Positions 34,561 to 43,067 are shown, counted from the first letter of the stretch. The stretch is DNA of 43,166 nucleotides from Halolactibacillus halophilus (GCF_900115605.1 NZ_FOXC01000023.1:1-43166); one strand, 5' to 3'. Notes: generated by a model not told the origin, from the sequence alone. Program-made: numbers and translations.

Positions 34561-35640
34561 TTAATTGACAGTAACTCCAAACGGAGACACATTAAGGTCC
34601 AGATACTCAATCCCGTGCTCTAGCCAGGCTGCTTTTACTTGTTTAACAGTCGCTTTATCACTGACAAAGCCGATGCCACAATCGCCCCCACCAGCGCCTG
34701 ACGTTTTAAAAGCACCTGATTTTGCGCTATCAATTAATCTTGTGAGTGTCTCTGTTTCAATCGGCACATCGATTTTTTCTTGGAGCCCTCTAAGCAGTTG
34801 ACGATTGGCGCGAATGCCTGCGAGTACACCGGTTTGACTGTTGTCTTTAAAGCTTTCGTGTAAAGTTTCTACAATCGTATCCGTCTCAGTTAAAAACGCT
34901 TGATAAGACGTGCGATCGGTTTCTTTTAATTGTTGGAAGCGTTCGATGAACGGTTTCGTTTGTGCTTCTTCCTTTGTCCAACCGACCATAAAATAAAGAC
35001 TCGTTGGAACAGTCAGTTGCTCAATTTGAAGGTGTGGCCAGTCCATCTGGACAAGGTCTTTAACTGGGATGTTGTTAGATAACGCCTGGGTTAAAAAGCC
35101 GAAATCGAAACTACGGTAATAGACAAGTCCCCCGTAGACACTTGCCGCAATATCGGCACATGACCCATTGCCTTGCGCTTTAAAGTGAGCAATGCTTGCG
35201 AGCTTAAAAACCGTTAACTTATCGACGGCTTGTTTATCGCCGCACTGAAGCAGTGCTTCAGTTAGCGCGACCACAAAAGCGGCACTTGAACCGAGTCCAT
35301 ATTTCTTGCCATCGTCATGGTCAAGGTCACTCGTCACAAAAATATGGGCCGGTGTATCAGCGCCCTTATATTGATAGATCGTTTTCATCACCGATGCAAA
35401 GAAATGCAGACGGTCATCGTGGACGGATAACTTAAACTTATCATCATCAAATCGCCAATGAATATCGGTGAGTCCAAGTTGTGGTAAATCAATCCGCTTT
35501 AAATGACTCGACTGAATATCAACTGATAAATAGCGGTCAATCGCAGCCACAATGCTTGGTTGATTTGGTGCAGTAATCGCATATTCACCTGCGATGAACA
35601 ATTTCCCTGGTGCTTGAATAGTATAACGATGTGCGTTCAT
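34561..35640 (-). CDS. mvaK2: phosphomevalonate kinase
   Basis: 359 residues, GHMP kinase fold. The N-terminal motif is APGKLFIAGEYAI (10-22), the ATP-binding glycine loop is KYGLGSSAAFVVALTEAL, and the C-terminal motif is KTSGAGGGDCGIGF. It converts mevalonate 5-phosphate to the 5-diphosphate. It is the third gene of mvaK1-mvaD-mvaK2, the standard order in low-GC Gram-positive bacteria, and starts 16 bases after the mvaD stop. Confidence 0.93.
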   Translation of the reverse strand: MNAHRYTIQAPGKLFIAGEYAITAPNQPSIVAAIDRYLSVDIQSSHLKRIDLPQLGLTDIHWRFDDDKFKLSVHDDRLHFFASVMKTIYQYKGADTPAHIFVTSDLDHDDGKKYGLGSSAAFVVALTEALLQCGDKQAVDKLTVFKLASIAHFKAQGNGSCADIAASVYGGLVYYRSFDFGFLTQALSNNIPVKDLVQMDWPHLQIEQLTVPTSLYFMVGWTKEEAQTKPFIERFQQLKETDRTSYQAFLTETDTIVETLHESFKDNSQTGVLAGIRANRQLLRGLQEKIDVPIETETLTRLIDSAKSGAFKTSGAGGGDCGIGFVSDKATVKQVKAAWLEHGIEYLDLNVSPFGVTVN

Positions 35641-35656
35641 AAACGCTGCCCCCTTA

Positions 35657-36634
35657 TTAATCGATATAACTTATACCTGGTCCAACACGACATGGATAAA
35701 TATCTTTCACCACATCGAGTGATCTAAGTTTTTTCTCTATCTCTTTTTCTGTTTTAGGTGTGGTGATGACTTTAACATTTGGTCCAGCATCGATTGTGAA
35801 GTAACACTCTAAACCTTTTTCACGCATCGCTTGGACTGCTTCCATCACTTTTAACGTGGCACTTTGCCAGTAAAGAAACGGTGGGTTGGCCCCGAGTGTT
35901 GTCGCATGCATCTTCAGTGCATTGTATTCTAAAATTTCACCCATACGGGTAAAGTCTTGATTAATAATGGCGTCTTTTATATTGGTAAGGTCTTCACCTA
36001 CTGTATCAAGCCATCCTTGGTAAAATGGTGAGGTTTCAACGGTGCGTTTCATGCCTTCACGACTAAGGATTTTCTTTTGTTCGGTCGAGACTTCCACCGA
36101 TAAGACCGAGACGTCAAACGTGCCTTCTGGTAAGATTTGTTTCGCATAAGAATCAAGACCGTCTTCTCTCTCGCCCATCTGCCACTCAACAAAACCACCG
36201 TAAACTGACCGACTAGCAGAACCAGATCCTTGCCGGGCAAGAATCGATAACTCTTCTAATGTTGCCTCCGCTCCGGCCGCTTTTACGGCCGCTGCCGCTA
36301 GTGCGCTAAACCCACTGGCAGATGAGGCAAAGCCGGCGGCTGTAGGGACGTGATTAGTCGACTCTACCCGAGAGAAACGCGTCTCACCAGTAAAGCTTCT
36401 GACTTTATCTAAAAATCGGCTAATCTTAATACGTTCTGTTTCACTGACCGGTTGATTATTCAAGGTGAACGTATCTTGGTCTAACACGTCATCAAATTCT
36501 ACTGAGGTATCGGTATAGAACTGATCAAGGGTGATCGATAAACTACTATTCGTTGGTAAAAACAGTGTCTCATCACGCTTTCCCCAATATTTAATAAGAG
36601 CGATATTCGTGTGTGCACGTGCTGTTTTTTTCAT
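35657..36634 (-). CDS. mvaD: diphosphomevalonate decarboxylase
   Basis: 325 residues, GHMP superfamily. Characteristic stretches are ALIKYWGKRDETLFLPTNSS (13-32), with the lysine that binds the substrate phosphate, the loop AAGFASSASGFSALA, and SGSASRSVYGGFVEW. The catalytic aspartate is in TIDAGPNVK. It makes isopentenyl diphosphate with ATP hydrolysis and CO2 release. ATG 36634 lies 44 bases inside mvaK1, preceded by GGGGTGAAAACAG, giving tight translational coupling. Confidence 0.94.
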   Translation of the reverse strand: MKKTARAHTNIALIKYWGKRDETLFLPTNSSLSITLDQFYTDTSVEFDDVLDQDTFTLNNQPVSETERIKISRFLDKVRSFTGETRFSRVESTNHVPTAAGFASSASGFSALAAAAVKAAGAEATLEELSILARQGSGSASRSVYGGFVEWQMGEREDGLDSYAKQILPEGTFDVSVLSVEVSTEQKKILSREGMKRTVETSPFYQGWLDTVGEDLTNIKDAIINQDFTRMGEILEYNALKMHATTLGANPPFLYWQSATLKVMEAVQAMREKGLECYFTIDAGPNVKVITTPKTEKEIEKKLRSLDVVKDIYPCRVGPGISYID

Positions 36635-37589
36635 CTGTTTTCACCCCGTTCGTTAGTTGAATATACCATGTTTCTTTCGCGCCAGCCTTTAGTAACGCTT
36701 GTTCGACCGCTAACGCTTGTTCTGTCGATGCCGTTAAGGCAATCATACACCCACCTCGGCCACCACCGGTTAGTTTCGCGCCAACAGCCCCGTTACTGAG
36801 ACTAATATCGACGTAACGGTCTAATCCTTCATCACTCACGCCGAGGGCTTTTAACTTCTCATGCGAGGTCGTAAGGACGTGACCGAGGGCTTTTAAGTCC
36901 CCCGTTTTAAGTAATGTACGAGCATTTTCTGTTAGTTTTTCAAGGTCTTCTAACAGTTGATTCGTCACTTCCGGTTCACTTTGTCTGCGCGCGTTAACGG
37001 CACTTACCGCCGCATGGGTATCGCCAATCCGTCCGGTATCAGCAACAATAATATTTAAGGGCTCTTTTACCTCAATCGATTCTACCGCCTGACCTTTAAT
37101 AAACCAAACCGGTTCATCACTAATCACGGCCTCTCGGTCAATCCCACTCGGCGTACCATGCGCGTAGGTTTCGGATACGTCAACGAGTTCGCGTAAGACA
37201 GATAAAGATAACTCTTTTTTAAAGTAGTCAAAAATCCCACGTGCTAAACTTGCTGCAATCGATGCACTCGACCCGAGTCCACGGCCAATTGGAATCGTTG
37301 ACGTTAACGTTAGTTTAAAATCTTTCACTGGTTGTTGATTGATGTAACACGCTTTTTCAATCACGTGTCTCAGTCCTTGTAATTTATCAGGTAACTGTGC
37401 TAATTTGCCGTTATAAAAATGGCTTGCTAACGTCACGGCGCCATTTGAGGGTTCTACCTTCACTTCACTAAAGACTGCTTCAAACGGTAGCGCAATGGCA
37501 GGCTTCTGGTAGACGACGCTATGTTCACCAATAAGAATCAATTTACTATGTGCTAAGCCTACACCGAGGCGTTGTTTGTTTGTGACCAT
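36591..37589 (-). CDS. mvaK1: mevalonate kinase
   Basis: 332 residues. The N-terminal motif is AHSKLILIGEHSVVYQKPAI, the ATP loop is IPIGRGLGSSASIAASLARG, the catalytic Asp region is GTPSGIDREAV, and the C-terminal motif is KLTGGGRGGCMIALT. It phosphorylates mevalonate and opens the lower half of the pathway. AAGGAGACAAAT precedes the ATG. Only 30 bases separate it from the TctA-like permease gene upstream, and no promoter or terminator is visible there, so the mva genes are likely read from the promoter at 39281-39309. Confidence 0.93.
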   Translation of the reverse strand: MVTNKQRLGVGLAHSKLILIGEHSVVYQKPAIALPFEAVFSEVKVEPSNGAVTLASHFYNGKLAQLPDKLQGLRHVIEKACYINQQPVKDFKLTLTSTIPIGRGLGSSASIAASLARGIFDYFKKELSLSVLRELVDVSETYAHGTPSGIDREAVISDEPVWFIKGQAVESIEVKEPLNIIVADTGRIGDTHAAVSAVNARRQSEPEVTNQLLEDLEKLTENARTLLKTGDLKALGHVLTTSHEKLKALGVSDEGLDRYVDISLSNGAVGAKLTGGGRGGCMIALTASTEQALAVEQALLKAGAKETWYIQLTNGVKTDEKNSTCTHEYRSY

Positions 37590-37619
37590 ATTTGTCTCCT
37601 TTTTTCTTTGATGTATATC

Positions 37620-38966
37620 TTAAAATAAACTGATCAGCCACGGGGCAGCATACAGCACCATAAATTGAACGCCGTAATTCATACCGAGGCGATGAAAGTA
37701 GCCCGCCACAATCGCGACAAGACCAACACCAAAGACGTTGAGTAAGCCCCCGTCCATAAAGCTAAGTAGCACGACGAGTCCAATAAAGAGCGCAAGCAGG
37801 GCTTCATGTGGGACATATTTAAACACGACATAACAGATGGTTTCAGCATATTTGATGATAATAAAATACGTAATCACAATCGCCACTGTTGCCCCAATTA
37901 ATGTTGCGATGACAAACTCAGGCATCGATAAGGCGTGATGCATGTTGTATGTTTCGTTAAAGACAGGCGGGGCATTAAATAAAGCCCCGCCTGGTCCAAT
38001 CGCTACTGGTGAGAGCGGGATCCCTAAGGCAATCAGTGGAATTAAAGTCCCCGCAATATAAGCAGCATTTGTTAGAGCATCCATACTACTGATCGCAAGG
38101 CTCGCCTTTCTGATAGGATCTTTTACCCGACTCGAGATGACTTCCCCTAAGAGTATCGTAATCCCGACCGGACTTAAAATGAATAATAATGAACCAAGCA
38201 CACTCGATAACGTACTCCAGGTTAATTCTTCTTTCGACAGAATTTTAAATGGGTTCAATGTTTCGATATGTTGTTGGTAACGTAGTTTCACTTCTTTTGT
38301 TTGATACTTTTTTATAGTTGTGCGCTTATCCGTATTAAACAATTCAAATAAGGTAAGTAAAACTGGCCCAATCGTGATTCCTAAGAAAAACGAGGTGAAG
38401 ACCGTTTGGCTTTCTGGCACGACCCCAGTCGCCCAGTACAGTTCTCTTAACCCTTGGATCAAAAGTGCGAATGGTAAAATTGCTAGTAAACTAACGAAGC
38501 GTTCTTTTGACATCAGTGCTAAAAAAATCGCCCCAAAGAAAAAGAGTGGGTTCGCATATGTCTTCACGACATCGGCAAATGGCAACAATTGTTGCGCTAA
38601 CAGTAAACTTAGTGGCACACTAATGAGCGTCCCGATAACTGAGCCTGAGGCCATTTTACGAATCGCTAAATCAGCGCGGTTATGTTTTTTTAACACCAGC
38701 GCATGTTCGACCATCGGTGCCGCCATCACCCCGCCTGGAATACCCGCAACAGCAACTGGTATCGAGTCGGTGAGTTTTTTAGCGACAATGGCGCTAATAA
38801 AAAACGTTAAAATAATAATTGGCTCTAAGCCGGTAAGAACTAAAACGAGTGTCACCGGGGCTAGTACCGCTGTTTCATCTGTCCCCGGGGCAATACCAAT
38901 CACTGTATAGATCAGTGTCCCAGCAACGGCGGCAATAATGAGTTGAACAATCAGTAACGGGTCCAT
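37620..38966 (-). CDS. TctA-like membrane transporter subunit
   Basis: 448 residues with about ten to twelve membrane spans. Two inverted-repeat-like motifs stand out: GIAPGTDETAVLAPVTLVLV near residue 24 and AGIPGGVMAAPMVEHALVL near residue 73. Their PG turns and placement resemble TctA permeases of tripartite tricarboxylate transporters. The protein is somewhat shorter than the usual 500 residues. There is no TctC periplasmic or lipoprotein partner in the window. It is preceded by a small two-helix protein that may stand for TctB. Substrate is unknown; organic anions are usual for the family. It shares an operon with the mevalonate genes. Confidence 0.65.
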   Translation of the reverse strand: MDPLLIVQLIIAAVAGTLIYTVIGIAPGTDETAVLAPVTLVLVLTGLEPIIILTFFISAIVAKKLTDSIPVAVAGIPGGVMAAPMVEHALVLKKHNRADLAIRKMASGSVIGTLISVPLSLLLAQQLLPFADVVKTYANPLFFFGAIFLALMSKERFVSLLAILPFALLIQGLRELYWATGVVPESQTVFTSFFLGITIGPVLLTLFELFNTDKRTTIKKYQTKEVKLRYQQHIETLNPFKILSKEELTWSTLSSVLGSLLFILSPVGITILLGEVISSRVKDPIRKASLAISSMDALTNAAYIAGTLIPLIALGIPLSPVAIGPGGALFNAPPVFNETYNMHHALSMPEFVIATLIGATVAIVITYFIIIKYAETICYVVFKYVPHEALLALFIGLVVLLSFMDGGLLNVFGVGLVAIVAGYFHRLGMNYGVQFMVLYAAPWLISLF

Positions 38967-39242
38967 TTACTTTTCCCCCTTACTTTTGATTAACGTGACG
39001 GTTCGTTTTGGTTTGATTAAAAAGATACTTAAACTAAAACCTAACAGTGCACCCACTAAGCCGAAAATCAGCGGAAAAGGCGCTTGGTCTGGAGCTAGTG
39101 CATAAAGTGTCATAGTCAGTGTGACCGTTATCATGATCGCTAGCACTAAATCACGGATATCAATCACATCTTCCCATACTTCAATCAGCTCTTTTGATGA
39201 TTCTGTTAGTAATGTTATATCATTCTGTTTATTTGTGGTCAT
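38967..39242 (-). CDS. small two-helix membrane protein, possible TctB-like partner
   Basis: 91 residues with an acidic soluble N-terminus (LTESSKELIEVWEDVIDIRD), two helices (LVLAIMITVTLTMTLYAL and PLIFGLVGALLGFSLSIFLI) and a basic tail. Its stop codon is immediately followed by the ATG of the TctA-like gene. TctB subunits are small multi-span proteins placed next to TctA, but they usually have four helices, so this is a guess from position. It is the first gene of the operon that ends with mvaK2. Confidence 0.55.
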   Translation of the reverse strand: MTTNKQNDITLLTESSKELIEVWEDVIDIRDLVLAIMITVTLTMTLYALAPDQAPFPLIFGLVGALLGFSLSIFLIKPKRTVTLIKSKGEK

Positions 39243-39280
39243 AATAAAATCCTTCCTAAAAAAGACTCACACTGTTGTAA

Positions 39281-39309
39281 ATTATAAGTGAATGTGACAA
39301 CCGATTCAA
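39281..39309 (-). promoter_or_regulatory. promoter of the tctA-like/mevalonate operon
   Basis: Minus strand: TTGAAT (39304-39309), a 17-base spacer and a perfect TATAAT (39281-39286), 39 bases upstream of the first ATG. Confidence 0.6.
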
Positions 39310-39426
39310 TATATCCCGCGATATTTCCTTTATTTAATACTCTCATCATACGAAATTTCTTGTTAAAATGATAGGCTTTTGTTTCCATTTAGCAACGACA
39401 CCCCCTGAATTCAGACGACAAAAAAG

Positions 39427-39475
39427 AAGCGTTAATCATTTTTACCTTAAGAGGTAGAAACACATTAACGCTACT
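39427..39475 (-). terminator. terminator after the EAL/GGDEF gene
   Basis: The outer stem AGCGTTAAT (39429-39437) / ATTAACGCT (39465-39473) encloses an inner TACCT/AGGTA stem. On the minus strand it is followed by TCTTTTTT. Confidence 0.75.
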
Positions 39476-39478
39476 TGA

Positions 39479-40723
39479 TTATTGTACTGATCGAAACTTT
39501 TCTGTTTTTGCTTGATGTTTTAACTCCGCGAGATATTCGGTCAAATCATAGATATTAGTGAAGCTGTGATCACGATTATTCACAACGACACAGGTAATGG
39601 TCATTAGCGGGAACGTTTTCCTGTCTCCGCATCTATCTTGACCAATCAGACAACCGTTCATTTGATCTATGTCAGAATAGAACAACTCAGCTTGGTCTTT
39701 AAACTGTTGCTTGAGTGTATGAAAATATGATGCTGTCACCGCATCATCTAGTGCAACGACAAAATCATCTCCACCAACATGACCTATAAACTGATGAGGA
39801 AAGGTCTTTTTTAGTAAGGTAGAAAGAAACCGAATAACCCGGTCACCGTTTTCAAAACCGTAGCAATCATTGAAGGCTTTAAAGTGATCAATATCGATAT
39901 AAGCGACACTTGCCGCTTGAGGATTTAGTACAAACTGTTCTAATTGTTGTTCCGCAATTAAATTCCCCGGTAGCCCTGAGAGCGGGTTTTGGTGTTTAGC
40001 TGAGGTGATTTCAATTTCCATTGACTTTTGGAGTAAGTCTTTAATCGTGACTGTACCGATAAAGTCATCAGCTTTTGTGACGACGATAAAATCATACAGC
40101 TGGTGATTCGGCCTTGCCATCGCAACCGCTGACACTTCACTGATGGATAAGTTACTATCCACTCTAAGAAAACTTCGGTCCATGACCTCACTGATTGACT
40201 TATTTTGATAGAGCGTATAGCCATACATACTGCTTAATTTCACCCCGAGCTTCTCAGGAGTCACGATCCCGACAGGTACATTCCCTTCAACGACAGATAA
40301 CCCAACATGATTAGGATGCGCCGCAAAGAACGCTTGGATCACGGCTACTTTTTCATGTGGGGAGACAGTATCCGTCAGTGAACAAATATGTTCAATTTGC
40401 ATGTGCGGGAGGGCTGATGGGTTAAGGACATGCTTTTTCTGATTGGATTCGATGATTTTAGTTACCAACCTTTCCTCAATATCAAGAATCGCTTCTGCTG
40501 GCCTTTGAATAAGGTACCCTTGGCCGTAATGTACACCTAAATCGATTAAAGCTTCTAGTTCACCAATTGTTTCAATACCTTCGGCAATTAAAGCGATATT
40601 TGTTATCTTTGTGACTTCTACCATGCCTTTCACGATGGCATACTTAATATTGTCTTGATCAATCCCTCTGATGAGTTGTTTATCTAACTTAATGAGGGAT
40701 GCATTGGAGTCAAGCAGGCGCAT
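39479..40723 (-). CDS. truncated EAL - CBS pair - GGDEF protein
   Basis: 414 residues from the first ATG. Residues 1-80 are only the second half of an EAL domain (LIKLDKQLIRGI, AEGIET, GQGYLIQRP); the EAL signature and metal-binding front half are gone. Residues about 105-235 form two CBS motifs. Residues about 245-405 form a GGDEF domain (AYIDIDHFKAFNDCYGFENGD, then HVGGDDFVVAL), where the catalytic motif is GGDDF rather than GG(D/E)EF and no RxxD inhibitory site is seen. The similarity continues a little upstream of the ATG (EEALPYLMR) and then stops near 40740, and there is no ribosome site, so the gene looks 5'-deleted and may be silent. Confidence 0.7.
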   Translation of the reverse strand: MRLLDSNASLIKLDKQLIRGIDQDNIKYAIVKGMVEVTKITNIALIAEGIETIGELEALIDLGVHYGQGYLIQRPAEAILDIEERLVTKIIESNQKKHVLNPSALPHMQIEHICSLTDTVSPHEKVAVIQAFFAAHPNHVGLSVVEGNVPVGIVTPEKLGVKLSSMYGYTLYQNKSISEVMDRSFLRVDSNLSISEVSAVAMARPNHQLYDFIVVTKADDFIGTVTIKDLLQKSMEIEITSAKHQNPLSGLPGNLIAEQQLEQFVLNPQAASVAYIDIDHFKAFNDCYGFENGDRVIRFLSTLLKKTFPHQFIGHVGGDDFVVALDDAVTASYFHTLKQQFKDQAELFYSDIDQMNGCLIGQDRCGDRKTFPLMTITCVVVNNRDHSFTNIYDLTEYLAELKHQAKTEKFRSVQ

Positions 40724-40773
40724 TAGGTATGGTAAAGCTTCTTCAAGCCCGCGCGAATAAGACGTTAAGAAGC

Positions 40774-40959
40774 ATGTATTTAAACCACTCAGCGCTTAGT
40801 CAGTATAAACAAAAAGACATGAAGAAAAGTGTCCGTATGTCCTATCACTTATCACAGAAAACACGTCCATCTGTCGGTGCTAAACAAGGTGGTATACCAA
40901 TCAACGGCGCAAATTCAAGCGCGATTGGACAACTGGTTAAGAGCCTCTCTCTTAGCTAA
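40774..40959 (+). CDS. hypothetical 61-residue ORF
   Basis: It opens at ATG 40774 with AAGAAG nearby and reads MYLNHSALSQYKQKDMKK, then a basic stretch ending in GQLVKSLSLS. It resembles no family convincingly. It begins about where the EAL gene's homology ends on the opposite strand and is followed 9 bases later by a long hairpin. It may be a remnant of a larger gene displaced by rearrangement. Coding status is doubtful. Confidence 0.25.
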   Translation: MYLNHSALSQYKQKDMKKSVRMSYHLSQKTRPSVGAKQGGIPINGANSSAIGQLVKSLSLS

Positions 40960-40967
40960 ACCTACCG

Positions 40968-41016
40968 TTCCCCTTATGTAAGGTTTTCGGGTTGTGAAAA
41001 CCTTACGTAAGGGGAA
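40968..41016. repeat. 21-bp inverted repeat (long hairpin)
   Basis: The arm at 40968-40988 (TTCCCCTTATGTAAGG, then TTTTC) pairs with 40996-41016 with a single G-U position and a seven-base loop. No U tract follows on either strand, so it is not a typical terminator. It could be a joined pair of insertion-sequence ends or a structured-RNA relic. Confidence 0.6.
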
Positions 41017-41082
41017 TGGCCAGCAAACGTCAGTGCGGTAGCAAAAAACACTGAACTCGGAAAAAAACGCGCACTCAAATCT

Positions 41083-41214
41083 TTATTTGACAATCTTATC
41101 GAGAACAACTTGACACAAACTTTCAAACATGTATAATTTTAAGTCTTCCTCAAACTGAATTAAATCGGTTGTTCCCCTTAACATTTCAATAATATCTGAT
41201 ATAATTTGTCTCAT
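41083..41214 (-). pseudogene. N-terminal fragment of an ISLre2-like (UPF0236) transposase
   Basis: 43 codons starting MRQIISDIIEMLRGTTDL and continuing IQFEEDLKLYMFESLCQVVL before a TAA. The pattern (I-I-x-x-I-I-E then D-x-x-x-F-E-E) resembles the start of UPF0236/ISLre2 transposases, which are normally about 400-500 residues. Nothing of the rest is present. The start codon directly follows a hairpin that would also cover the ribosome site. The family call is by resemblance and is tentative. Confidence 0.4.
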
Positions 41215-41274
41215 GAGAGAGTGCCTCTTTTCTAATGTGTATTGGTGTATACATTGATATTACGGCACTCTCTC
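41215..41274. repeat. 11-bp inverted repeat next to the ISLre2-like fragment
   Basis: GAGAGAGTGCC (41215-41225) and GGCACTCTCTC (41264-41274) are exact inverted copies 38 bases apart. Together they form a leader hairpin immediately before the transposase fragment's ATG. It may keep read-through transcripts from translating the transposase. Confidence 0.5.
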
Positions 41275-41599
41275 TATTTTTGTCTACTAAAACAGGAACC
41301 CTCGAGAACTATTTTACACTTACTTCGCTGCATTGATTGCGTATGTTCTGCTGAAATTCTTACATACACACGGAAGCAAAGGAACCTGCTCTAAGCTCCT
41401 GTCCTTCACAGGCTTAGAGTAGGTTCCTTTGTGATGCCTTGCCGATAGAATGGTGCTTAGAAATCAGGAAATTATCGAAATGTCAACAGAAACTCGCGAC
41501 TGGAAACCTGTATAATTATAGTTAATATACAAGTGTGATACAATTAGATTGCATTTGTTAAACAAAGGTTAAACCCTTTTGTAAAAATAGTTTGCAACC
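41275..41599. other. gene-free stretch with one long hairpin
   Basis: No ORF is supported here. The only structure is an imperfect inverted repeat at about 41378-41430 (AAAGGAACCTGCTCTAAGC paired with GCTTAGAGTAGGTTCCTTT, one mismatch and a small bulge). It is terminator-like but poor in U. The rest is AT-rich sequence between IS remnants and the membrane gene. Confidence 0.5.
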
Positions 41600-42064
41600 T
41601 TAATCCTCAAAAATAATTGGTCGATATGAACCATCATAAGGATTGAATATAAATCGTACTATTTCCTCATCATTCTTCGCATGTATTATATAGTGCCTTT
41701 GTTCATTCGGACCTTCAATTCTGGTATCAGGAAACCTATTATCTTCATTGGTTATGATTTGAACATTCTCCTCTTTTTCAACTAATTCTTTTGCTTCTGT
41801 ATAGGTGAAATCAGGTAAAGTAAAAAAGAAAAGTGTAGGAATTAGTAACACAATAATAGTAGTTATAAATAAATTTGTTCGTTTTGAGTCTATTTTTACA
41901 TTCTTGAAATTGAAGAGGTTATAGAGTGCTAGAAATAACGTTATAATGAGAGCCAAAAGGTAGCCGGTGTTGTTATTGACGTTTTCATAATCATTACCAA
42001 CACTAAATAACAAAACCATTTCTAGGAAAGTAATAATAGCAAGAATAAAAAATATTTTTTTCAC
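41600..42064 (-). CDS. membrane protein with C-terminal PepSY-like segment
   Basis: 154 residues from GTG 42064, chosen because GGAGGGAGATAGAT precedes it; the frame extends to 42115 but enters an old IS end. There are three hydrophobic helices in residues 3-95, then an extracytoplasmic part of about 60 residues. In it, YTEAKELVEKEENVQIIT followed by a short beta-rich end (HYIIHAKNDEEIVRFIFNPYDG) resembles a single PepSY-type fold. The function is unknown. An IS1182-like remnant ends about 30 bases upstream and may have removed its promoter. Confidence 0.55.
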   Translation of the reverse strand: MKKIFFILAIITFLEMVLLFSVGNDYENVNNNTGYLLALIITLFLALYNLFNFKNVKIDSKRTNLFITTIIVLLIPTLFFFTLPDFTYTEAKELVEKEENVQIITNEDNRFPDTRIEGPNEQRHYIIHAKNDEEIVRFIFNPYDGSYRPIIFED

Positions 42065-42144
42065 ATCTATCTCCCTCCAAATTAGAAAATGTGGTATGTC
42101 AACACAAAACTGCACAAAACCTTTAGATGCTTTTCAACAAGAGG

Positions 42145-42641
42145 TTATACAGTGAGAGGCCACTTAGGTTTATCTTCTTTAGGTGGCACTTGATCTCGCG
42201 CATTAAAGTGCGTAGAATCAATCGCCACAGTGTTATCAACGATAAAACCTTCTTGAATGGCAGCTAGAACAATAAGCTCTTGAATCTCTTCAAGACAATG
42301 AGAATCACTCAGCTTGGTTATTAAGCGTGAATACGAAGCCTCGGATGGATATGATCAGACACAAGAAATCCACAGTTAATCTTGAAAGCTATATCTTCAT
42401 TTAGGCGTTTGACCAGGTCTTTAATTGTAGGAATACGCTCAACATATCTTATAAAAACAGAAATAATCATAGCAACGTAGTTAAGCTCCTCCTCCGGAGC
42501 TCCAAGACGTGATTTTTTACTTACCTCATGGTAAATGTGATCAATATCAATGACCGAAATAATAGCGTCATATCGTTGGGTAGGTTCCATTGCATATAAT
42601 TCATTAATGCTAAATAAACTCTCTTGTCGTATAATAGGCAT
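42145..42641 (-). pseudogene. IS1182-like transposase, frameshifted and truncated
   Basis: It starts at ATG 42641 after GGAGGAGAACTCCCT. The first frame reads SINELYAMEPTQRYDAII, LNYVAMIISVFIRYVERIPT and FKINCGFLVSDHI, an N-terminal DUF772-type transposase domain. A one-base deletion near 42345 shifts the frame; the other frame continues PSEASYSRL-like (partly lost), LIVLAAIQEGFIVDN, TVAIDSTHFNARDQVPP and stops at 42145. VAIDSTHF would hold the first catalytic aspartate of the DDE domain; the rest is missing. The sequence at 42097-42122 (TGTCAACACAAAACTGCAC and on) may be the element's terminal repeat. The family is inferred from motif order. Confidence 0.65.
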
Positions 42642-42734
42642 AGGGAGTTCTCCTCCAGTCTTTTGGTTTAGTTTGGTTACTTACCATTATACAAGACTTG
42701 AGGAGGTACTTCCTTTTTTATGCTTCAAAACCAT

Positions 42735-42750
42735 TGGGCCGCAAGGCCTC
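42735..42750. repeat. small hairpin with GCAA tetraloop
   Basis: GGGCC-GCAA-GGCCT forms a compact stem with a GNRA loop, in the presumed outer end of the IS1182-like remnant. Its role is unknown. Confidence 0.3.
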
Positions 42751-42853
42751 AGAATTATGAAATTCATTCACTAGTATAAATTAAGAAACAAAATCAGTGT
42801 TTGTCTTTAATATTAAACCTTAGTCATAATCATTTTCGTGTGACTGCTAAGTT

Positions 42854-43012
42854 TTATTCGACCGTGAAATCCGGTAACTCCTTCATAAAATCTTTTTCAA
42901 TAGCTTAATTGGGATAGCGCCCATCATGGTATTGCGGTTCGACAACGACTGCACTGAAACCCTGAATGTTTTGTTTTTCAGCTTGAGTCTCTACTTGTGC
43001 ATGAATATGTGA
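42854..43012 (-). pseudogene. 3' fragment of an unidentified gene interrupted by an IS605-type element
   Basis: Read leftward from the insertion-sequence end, the frame gives IHAQVETQAEKQNIQGFSAV, VVEPQYHDGRYPN, a TAA at 42905-42907, then AIEKDFMKELPDFTVE and the terminal TAA at 42854-42856. The continuity around the internal stop suggests a once functional C-terminus with a nonsense change. There is no start codon; the 5' part would lie beyond the insertion. The family is not recognised. Confidence 0.4.
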
Positions 43013-43067
43013 ACTACCCACCACTTACCACCCTTACGGGTTGCTTGAAGTGGGGGCTTCTTGGGTA
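43013..43067 (-). mobile_element. right end and putative omega-RNA scaffold of an IS605/IS1341-type element
   Basis: On the minus strand the sequence AAGCCCCCACTTCAAGC, then CCCGTAAGGG, then AAGTGGTGGGTAGTTCAC folds into a two-part hairpin (CCCACTT with AAGTGGTGGG, and CCC-GTAA-GGG). This is a very common right-end form of TnpB-only IS605-group elements and doubles as the scaffold of the TnpB guide RNA. It lies 68 bases after the end of the tnpB frame at 43136. If so, the guide would be the adjoining host sequence to its left. Confidence 0.65.

Noticed and set aside
38320-38910. A 196-codon rightward ORF
   Set aside because: Fully antisense to the TctA-like gene, low-complexity composition, no ribosome site; a shadow of the membrane-protein codon pattern.
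40774-40959. Possible flagellin-like N-terminus (MYLNHSALSQ)
   Set aside because: Only the first ten residues recall flagellin (INHN-x-SAL); the rest does not fit and no flagellar genes are near. Kept only as a hypothetical ORF.
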